From an uncultured Prevotella sp. (GTDB taxonomy: Bacteria; Bacteroidota; Bacteroidia; Bacteroidales; Bacteroidaceae), in NCBI GenBank assembly GCA_937916405.1, contig CALFUF010000130.1, positions 1-19,040 of the forward strand: DNA of 19,040 nucleotides. The letters are read 5' to 3'. Positions 14,388 through 19,040 of the stretch are shown here, in pieces. The translations under genes and the position numbers were made by a program. The notes below the pieces were generated by a model that did not search any database, was not told where the DNA came from, and saw only the letters and a list, made by a program, of their open reading frames with translations. Position 1 is the first letter of the stretch. The number at the start of each line of letters is the position of its first letter.

Positions 14388-14463
14388 AGTAATGAATAGT
14401 TGATAATAAGTTAGTTAGAAATTGGAGTAGGAGTTGTCGTGAGACAGTTCCTACTATTTTTTT
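14388..14463 (+). ncRNA. Candidate small RNA or attenuated susC leader (about 76 nt)
   Basis: The interval runs from the start site predicted for the promoter at 14351-14381 to the end of the T-run of the next terminator. It has a single-stranded-looking A/T-rich 5' half with GTTAGTTAG, and a 3' hairpin with a GTGA (GNRA-type) loop. The only ATG frame codes for three residues. It could be an independent small RNA, or the short form of a susC leader controlled by attenuation. It may also not exist if the hairpin only ends the regulator mRNA and the promoter is fortuitous. Confidence 0.4.
14426..14463 (+). terminator. Intrinsic terminator: 13-bp stem, GTGA loop, seven T
   Basis: AGTAGGAGTTGTC (14426-14438) pairs with GACAGTTCCTACT (14443-14455) over 13 positions, two of them G-U, around the loop GTGA. 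An A and seven T (14457-14463) follow. This is a strong intrinsic terminator in the plus direction. It ends read-through from the regulator gene and would also stop transcripts from the promoter at 14351-14381. Confidence 0.85.
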
Positions 14464-14475
14464 GTGATACAGGGG

Positions 14476-14551
14476 GAACGATAGGATTCATAGGGTTATA
14501 ATAACTAATAAAAATCGTTCATTATCTAACAAAAATGTTACGTTGAACGAT
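14476..14551. promoter_or_regulatory. Three GAACGAT heptamers, candidate operator sites
   Basis: GAACGAT occurs at 14476-14482 (plus), 14514-14520 (minus, read ATCGTTC) and 14545-14551 (plus). Centres are 38 and 31 bp apart, near whole numbers of helical turns for the second pair. They lie upstream of the weak susC promoter and next to an AraC-type regulator gene, so they are reasonable binding-site candidates. The second and third copies are also the core of the inverted repeat. Confidence 0.42.
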
Positions 14552-14555
14552 TTTT
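14510..14555. repeat. 12-bp perfect inverted repeat upstream of susC
   Basis: AAAAATCGTTCA (14510-14521) is the exact reverse complement of TGAACGATTTTT (14544-14555). The 22-bp spacer contains a second small dyad, TAACA-AAA-TGTTA. In RNA this would fold into a nested hairpin ending in five U, though they are paired and followed by GGGG. It may be an operator, a regulatory RNA structure or a weak bidirectional terminator. Confidence 0.75.
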
Positions 14556-14601
14556 GGGGTTCTTTGAAACATCTTTTTTATCCCTCACCTATAAATAGAA
14601 G

Positions 14602-14609
14602 TACCTTTG
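14602..14609 (+). promoter_or_regulatory. -7 box (TACCTTTG) of the SusC-like gene
   Basis: TACCTTTG matches TAnnTTTG exactly. No TTG lies 19-21 bp upstream; that place holds TTTTTTATCCC. A good -7 box with a poor -33 element suggests dependence on an activator, consistent with the AraC-type regulator encoded upstream. The predicted leader to the ATG at 14655 is about 40 nt. Confidence 0.65.
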
Positions 14610-14654
14610 CAGCAGTAAAAGTTAACAAGAGTACTAACAAAAACCTAAAAGCAA

Positions 14655-17600
14655 ATGAAACAAATGAAAAGATTCATTTTAAGCTTCCTCTCCTTGGCGC
14701 TATGTACTATAATGTACGCGCAACAGGAGATCACAGGAACGGTGACTGATGCAACGGGACCCGTCATTGGTGCCACAGTCATGGAGAAAGGTACCACCAA
14801 TGGTACAGTGACCGATTTTGACGGTAATTTCTCGTTGAAGGTAGAGCCAGGCAAGACCCTCGTCTTCTCCTACATCGGTTACCAGACGGTAGAGATGCCT
14901 GCCCAGAACGGTATGGCAGTAACCATGAAAGACGATGCCCAACTTCTGAATGAAGTAGTTATCACGGGTTATCAGGTTCAGCGTAAGGCAGACTTGACAG
15001 GATCTGTCGGTGTTGTTGAGACAAAAGATTTCAAGGCAAGTACCACTGACCCGATGGCTTCCCTCCAAGGTAAGGTTCCTGGTATGACCATCACCTCCAA
15101 CGGTTCACCTTCTGGTGAGGCAAATGTTCAGATTCGTGGTATCGGTTCTATGGGCGGTTCAAGCACAGCTCCCCTCTACATTGTTGACGGCATGCCTTAC
15201 AGCGGTTCGCTCAATAGTCTGAACACCAACGACATCGAGACGATGCAGGTATTGAAGGATGCCGCCTCCGCCTCTATCTATGGTAGCCGTGCAGCCAATG
15301 GTGTTGTCATTATCACCACCAAGAAAGGTAAGAAGGGCGACAAGATCAATATCGACTTCAATGCCTCTGTTTCTGTATCATGGATGTCACAGAAGATGAA
15401 ACTGCTCAATAGTCAGCAGTATGCCACGGCACTGGTGCAGGCAGCCCTTAATGACGGCAAGAATCCTTACGATTATGCGCAGAACTACGGTTTGGCACTT
15501 GATGTTGAGGGTGGCACACCTATTTCTGTTTACGACCCAACCACTGGTGCCATGACCTCATACACCGTTGGTGGTTACTATAATGGATTCATGAATGCCA
15601 AGCAGACCATGCCTTATAGTAATACCGACTGGGTGGATGAGATTGGACGCACGGGTGTCACACAGAACTACGACATCTCGTTCTCCAAGGCTTCCGAAAA
15701 GACCACCATGCTTTTCTCCGTTGGTTACAAGAAGGCTACTGGTGTACTGAAACACACAGACTTCGAGAATTTCTCTGCCCGTTTCAACAGCAGTTATAAA
15801 CTCAATAGTATTGTGACCATCGGTGAGAATGCCACCTTCTCATATTCTAATAATGTGGATGCCGCTCCTCTGGAGAATGCGCTGAAGATGGCGCCAACAC
15901 TTCCCGTCTATGAAATCGATGGTGTGACCTTCTCTGGTCCTGTTGGTGGTATGAGCGACCGCCAGAACCCTATGCGTGAACTTTATCATAACAAGGACAA
16001 CCGTTTGAAGAAGTGGCGTATCTTTGCCAACGCTTATGTTGACATCACTCCTATCAAAGGCTTGCTCATCCGCTCAAACTTCGGTATCGACTATACCAAT
16101 AGTTACATCCGTGCACTGACTCACACATGGCACTCTGACGTGGTGAACAACGACACCAATGCCAGTGAGTTGGCTCAGACCCACAGCACCAAGTGGACAT
16201 GGTCGAACACCGCACAGTACAATTTCGATATTGTAGAGAACCATAACCTCAACATCTTGGTCGGTCTGGAGGCTCATCAGGATAATGGTATCGACTTTGC
16301 AGCTCGTCGTGTTGACTATCCTTTAGAGACCATTGACTATATGTGGCCCAGTGCAGGTACTGGTATTCAGACCGTTCGTGGTGCTGGTGACGGCTATAAA
16401 CTGATGTCCTATTTCGGCAAGATCGACTATAACTGGAACGACCAGTTGCTTGCCTCTTTCACGCTGCGTCACGATGGTTCCAGCCGCTTCGGTAAGAACC
16501 ACCAGTATGGTACCTTCCCATCAGTATCTCTCGGTTATCGTCTGTCCAAGCACATCAAGGCTGACTGGCTCCGTGACTGGAAGATCCGTGCCAGTTATGG
16601 TGTGACGGGTAATCAGGGCATGAACTCTAATAACGCTCACTACGGACTCTATGTTGCCGACTATGGTTCAAGCCGTGAGAACTCTACCGCTTACGACCTC
16701 AATCTGCAGGGTTCTGGTACACTGCCCTCAGGTTATTATAAGTCACAGTCATCCAATGAAGACCTGAAGTGGGAGTCTTCCTCACAGTGGAACTTCGGTA
16801 CCGACTTCTCGCTCTTCGGAGGTGACCTCTACGGTTCTTACGACCTCTTCTTCAAGGAGACAAAGGATATGCTCGTACAACCCGCATTCCTCGGTGCTAT
16901 CGGTTTCGGTGGTCAGACATGGATCAACGGCCCTACACTGAAGAACTGGGGTATGGAACTTAACCTGGGCTATCGCCACAAGACAGCCTATGGTCTCTCT
17001 TACGACATCTCAGGAAACGTTGACTTCTTCCGTTCTAAGGTAACCTATCTGCCTGAGAAGTCTAAGAACTCTTACGAGCACAACGACTACCACAACCTGT
17101 CTCAAGACGGAAAGGCGTATGGCTCTCGTATTGGTTATGTGGTTGAGGGTCTCTATCAGTCACGTGAGGAAGTATTGGCAAGTGGTCAGGCTGGTGCCCG
17201 TGTAGGTGGTCTGAAGTATGCCGACCTCAATGGTGATGGTAAGATCAACGAGGCAGACCGCACATGGGTATTCAATCCAGTACCAAACTTCTCTTACGGT
17301 TTCAATGTAAACCTCGGCTACAAGGACTTCGACTTCACCATGTTCTGGCAGGGCGTATCTGGTGTTGATGTCATCAACGACCAGAAGTTCCAGACCGACT
17401 TCTGGAGCATCACCGATGCCGGTTCTAACAAGGGTGAGCGTGTCGTCAACGCATGGACTCCTGCTAACACAGGCTCCAGCATTCCCGCACTGACCACCTC
17501 TAACGGTGCTGACGAGGGTCGTATGTCATCTTACTTCGTGGAGAACGGCTCTTACGTCAAACTGCGCACCTTACAACTGGGCTACCGTCTGCCTGCTAAC

Positions 17601-17762
17601 ATCACCAAGAAGTTGCTGCTGTCAAGTGCCCGTGTTTACCTCTCTGGCGATAACCTGCTGACCATCAAGTCAAGTTCACTGACCTGCTCCGATCCTGAGA
17701 GCACAGCATGGAACTATCCTCACACTGCTTCCTTCACATTCGGAATACAGTTAGGATTCTAA
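14655..17762 (+). CDS. SusC/RagA-family TonB-linked outer-membrane transporter
   Basis: A 1035-residue outer-membrane beta-barrel that imports glycan fragments, or another bound nutrient, with energy from TonB-ExbBD. Order: a signal peptide (likely cut after MYA, residue 22), a carboxypeptidase-regulatory-like domain at about 25-95 (ITGTVTDATGPVIGATV), a TonB-box region at 99-106 (NEVVITGY), a plug at about 115-225 with the typical DAASASIYGSRAANGVVIITTKKG segment, and a barrel of about 800 residues ending in FGIQLGF, with the usual terminal Phe. It has no STN domain, so it should not signal to an anti-sigma factor. ATG 14664 is a second possible start, making it three residues shorter. The SusD-like partner follows after 29 bp. 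The substrate cannot be told from the sequence; the sugar-type sensor upstream points to a carbohydrate. Confidence 0.93.
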   Translation: MKQMKRFILSFLSLALCTIMYAQQEITGTVTDATGPVIGATVMEKGTTNGTVTDFDGNFSLKVEPGKTLVFSYIGYQTVEMPAQNGMAVTMKDDAQLLNEVVITGYQVQRKADLTGSVGVVETKDFKASTTDPMASLQGKVPGMTITSNGSPSGEANVQIRGIGSMGGSSTAPLYIVDGMPYSGSLNSLNTNDIETMQVLKDAASASIYGSRAANGVVIITTKKGKKGDKINIDFNASVSVSWMSQKMKLLNSQQYATALVQAALNDGKNPYDYAQNYGLALDVEGGTPISVYDPTTGAMTSYTVGGYYNGFMNAKQTMPYSNTDWVDEIGRTGVTQNYDISFSKASEKTTMLFSVGYKKATGVLKHTDFENFSARFNSSYKLNSIVTIGENATFSYSNNVDAAPLENALKMAPTLPVYEIDGVTFSGPVGGMSDRQNPMRELYHNKDNRLKKWRIFANAYVDITPIKGLLIRSNFGIDYTNSYIRALTHTWHSDVVNNDTNASELAQTHSTKWTWSNTAQYNFDIVENHNLNILVGLEAHQDNGIDFAARRVDYPLETIDYMWPSAGTGIQTVRGAGDGYKLMSYFGKIDYNWNDQLLASFTLRHDGSSRFGKNHQYGTFPSVSLGYRLSKHIKADWLRDWKIRASYGVTGNQGMNSNNAHYGLYVADYGSSRENSTAYDLNLQGSGTLPSGYYKSQSSNEDLKWESSSQWNFGTDFSLFGGDLYGSYDLFFKETKDMLVQPAFLGAIGFGGQTWINGPTLKNWGMELNLGYRHKTAYGLSYDISGNVDFFRSKVTYLPEKSKNSYEHNDYHNLSQDGKAYGSRIGYVVEGLYQSREEVLASGQAGARVGGLKYADLNGDGKINEADRTWVFNPVPNFSYGFNVNLGYKDFDFTMFWQGVSGVDVINDQKFQTDFWSITDAGSNKGERVVNAWTPANTGSSIPALTTSNGADEGRMSSYFVENGSYVKLRTLQLGYRLPANITKKLLLSSARVYLSGDNLLTIKSSSLTCSDPESTAWNYPHTASFTFGIQLGF

Positions 17763-17791
17763 AAGAGTTACAAACATAAGAATTAAGAACA

Positions 17792-19040
17792 ATGAAAAAG
17801 ATTAATATATATATCGCGTCCTTACTGCTTTCTGTTTTTGCAGTATCATGTAGCGTTGATGATGTGAAGCCACAGGGTACGCTCGATGAAGAGACTGCGT
17901 TCTCCAGCCCTGAGAAACTGGTTACCGCAGCCTATGCTAAACTGGGTGATGACTGGTATTCCTATCCCTTTAACTTGTGGCCGTACGGTGACATGAGTGC
18001 TGACGACTGTCTGAAGGGTGGCTCTGGTGAGAATGACACAGGTTATCACCCTATGGAGATCTTCTCTACCTTACAGCCTGACCGTGGTGAGTTCGATGAA
18101 CTATGGTATCAACTTTATAGTGCTATCTCCCGTTGTAACCGTGCCTTGGAGTCGATGCAGAATGTCGAGGAGACGGATGCCATCAAACAACTGAAGGCTG
18201 AGACACGCTTCCTGCGCGCTCATTTCTATTACAAGTTGCAGCAGATGTGGTACGAGGTACCTTTCATCATCGAAGGGATGGACAATACAGCCATCGAGGC
18301 ATGTCCTCAGAGTTCACACGACGAACTCATGCAGTTGATTATCGATGACTTCCAGTATGCCTATGAGAATCTGGCACCAGCAGAACCTGGTAAGACTGGA
18401 CGTGCCCACAAGGTGGCTGCCGCTGCCTACCTCGCCAAAGTTTATCTGAACTGGGCATACGGTGACGGCTACGAGGCAACGACCGGCTATAGCCATGTTG
18501 ACCAGACAAAGATCAAGAAAGTATTGGAATACACCGAGGTGGTGAAGAACTCCAATTACGACTATCTCGACACCTACGGTCACATCTTCCTGCAGGACTA
18601 TGCCAACTCTGTAGAGAGCATCTTTGCCGTACAGCACTCAGGAAAGGCGGATGACGGTACACTCTACGGACGTGCCAACTGGTCGAACATGCTGAATGGT
18701 GTATGGGGCATCTGGTCGTGCGGATGGGACTTCCACAAGCCCTCACAGAACCTCGTGAATGCCTTCAAGACCAAGAACGGTCTGCCTATGGACAATTTCG
18801 ACGAGGACCACAATGCCATCCTGACCAATGGCGCAGACTCTAAGTACAAGTACGACCCACGTCTGTTCCATACCGTTGGTATGCCTACCTATCCTTATAA
18901 ATATGAGGAGGCTTACACCCTCACCAAGGCAAACAGCCGTACGCCTAACACCTATGGCTACTACTGCTCTATGAAGGAAATTCCTCAGCGTTCTAAGGGT
19001 GAGACCTACGACAACCCCTGGCAGGCTTTCGCCCAGAACG
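17792..19040 (+). CDS. SusD/RagB-family outer-membrane lipoprotein (partial, runs off the window)
   Basis: The first 416 codons of a SusD-like glycan-binding lipoprotein; the frame is open to the window end. Family members are usually 500-600 residues. The signal ends AVSC, so Cys20 is lipidated. The following SVDD is acidic, like the Bacteroidetes surface-export signal, so the protein should sit on the cell surface as a lid on the SusC barrel. Typical SusD features are the N-terminal EETAFSSPEKLVTAAYAKL helix, the tetratricopeptide-like region with KAETRFLRAHFYYKL, HKVAAAAYLAKVYL, and the later DPRLFHTV. It starts 29 bp after the SusC stop, without a clear Shine-Dalgarno sequence. The pair is the first part of a polysaccharide utilisation locus, whose enzymes would lie beyond the window. 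Confidence 0.92.
   Translation, partial: MKKINIYIASLLLSVFAVSCSVDDVKPQGTLDEETAFSSPEKLVTAAYAKLGDDWYSYPFNLWPYGDMSADDCLKGGSGENDTGYHPMEIFSTLQPDRGEFDELWYQLYSAISRCNRALESMQNVEETDAIKQLKAETRFLRAHFYYKLQQMWYEVPFIIEGMDNTAIEACPQSSHDELMQLIIDDFQYAYENLAPAEPGKTGRAHKVAAAAYLAKVYLNWAYGDGYEATTGYSHVDQTKIKKVLEYTEVVKNSNYDYLDTYGHIFLQDYANSVESIFAVQHSGKADDGTLYGRANWSNMLNGVWGIWSCGWDFHKPSQNLVNAFKTKNGLPMDNFDEDHNAILTNGADSKYKYDPRLFHTVGMPTYPYKYEEAYTLTKANSRTPNTYGYYCSMKEIPQRSKGETYDNPWQAFAQN

Larger units (their letters stand above)
14333..14654. other. Regulatory gap before the SusC-like gene
   Basis: This 322-bp gap has no convincing protein gene. From left to right it holds a near-consensus promoter (14351-14381), a stem-loop terminator (14426-14463), three GAACGAT heptamers (14476, 14514 inverted, 14545), a 12-bp inverted repeat (14510-14555) and the -7 box for the SusC-like gene (14602-14609). 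The last 45 bp are an A-rich untranslated leader without a Shine-Dalgarno sequence. Confidence 0.75.

Noticed and set aside
14543..14749. A 68-codon frame spanning the susC leader and start
   Set aside because: It overlaps the inverted repeat, the -7 box and the SusC signal peptide in another frame, and its sequence has no signal or motif.

Overview
The window looks like a piece of a Bacteroidota chromosome, most likely order Bacteroidales and close to Prevotella/Segatella. Three things point there: promoters of the Bacteroidetes type (a TAnnTTTG -7 box, several with a TTG or TTTG about 19-20 bp upstream), weak or absent Shine-Dalgarno sequences, and lineage gene families (SusC/SusD, GH3-family ligase with an Ig-like lipoprotein and a DUF3108 protein, a membrane-bound periplasmic-binding/AraC regulator, a radical SAM/lipoprotein pair). 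I see no rRNA, tRNA, CRISPR array, insertion sequence or prophage gene.

Layout. (1) 1-207: a short leader with a five-unit heptamer repeat and a promoter. (2) 208-1167: an aldo/keto reductase of the YghZ/Gpr type, whose end lies 1 bp from the end of a convergent operon. (3) 1169-5439, minus strand: a tightly packed operon of GH3-family adenylating enzyme, Ig-like lipoprotein and DUF3108 secreted protein, read from a near-leaderless promoter. (4) 5484-6179, minus strand: a class III sirtuin, divergent from (5). (5) 6286-9988, plus strand: a radical SAM enzyme with a variant SPASM region, then a small coiled-coil lipoprotein with its own promoter, then three FKBP-type prolyl isomerases predicted for three places (cytoplasm, lipid anchor, periplasm), closed by a clear intrinsic terminator. 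(6) 10122-12728: an overlapping cluster of an Lrp/AsnC regulator, a fusion of a glutamine-amidotransferase-like hydrolase to a zinc dipeptidase, and YbeY. (7) 12761-14332: a one-component transmembrane regulator (sugar-type periplasmic binding domain, one membrane helix, AraC DNA-binding domain). (8) 14333-14654: a rich regulatory gap with a near-consensus promoter, a promoter-proximal terminator that may define a small RNA, a 12-bp inverted repeat and three copies of GAACGAT. (9) 14655 to the window end: a SusC-like TonB-dependent transporter and the first 416 codons of its SusD-like partner, the start of a polysaccharide/glycan utilisation locus.

How the parts may work together. The regulator in (7) probably senses a small sugar in the periplasm and controls the SusC/SusD pair through the sites in (8). 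Region (5) is the best candidate for a poorly described system: a SPASM-type radical SAM enzyme beside a tiny lipoprotein with a conserved-looking YGPRP tail, apparently co-transcribed with three prolyl isomerases. This suggests peptide or lipoprotein maturation at the envelope. The dipeptidase fusion in (6) is probably under the Lrp-family regulator and may split gamma-glutamyl compounds and dipeptides. These functional links are inferences from gene order.
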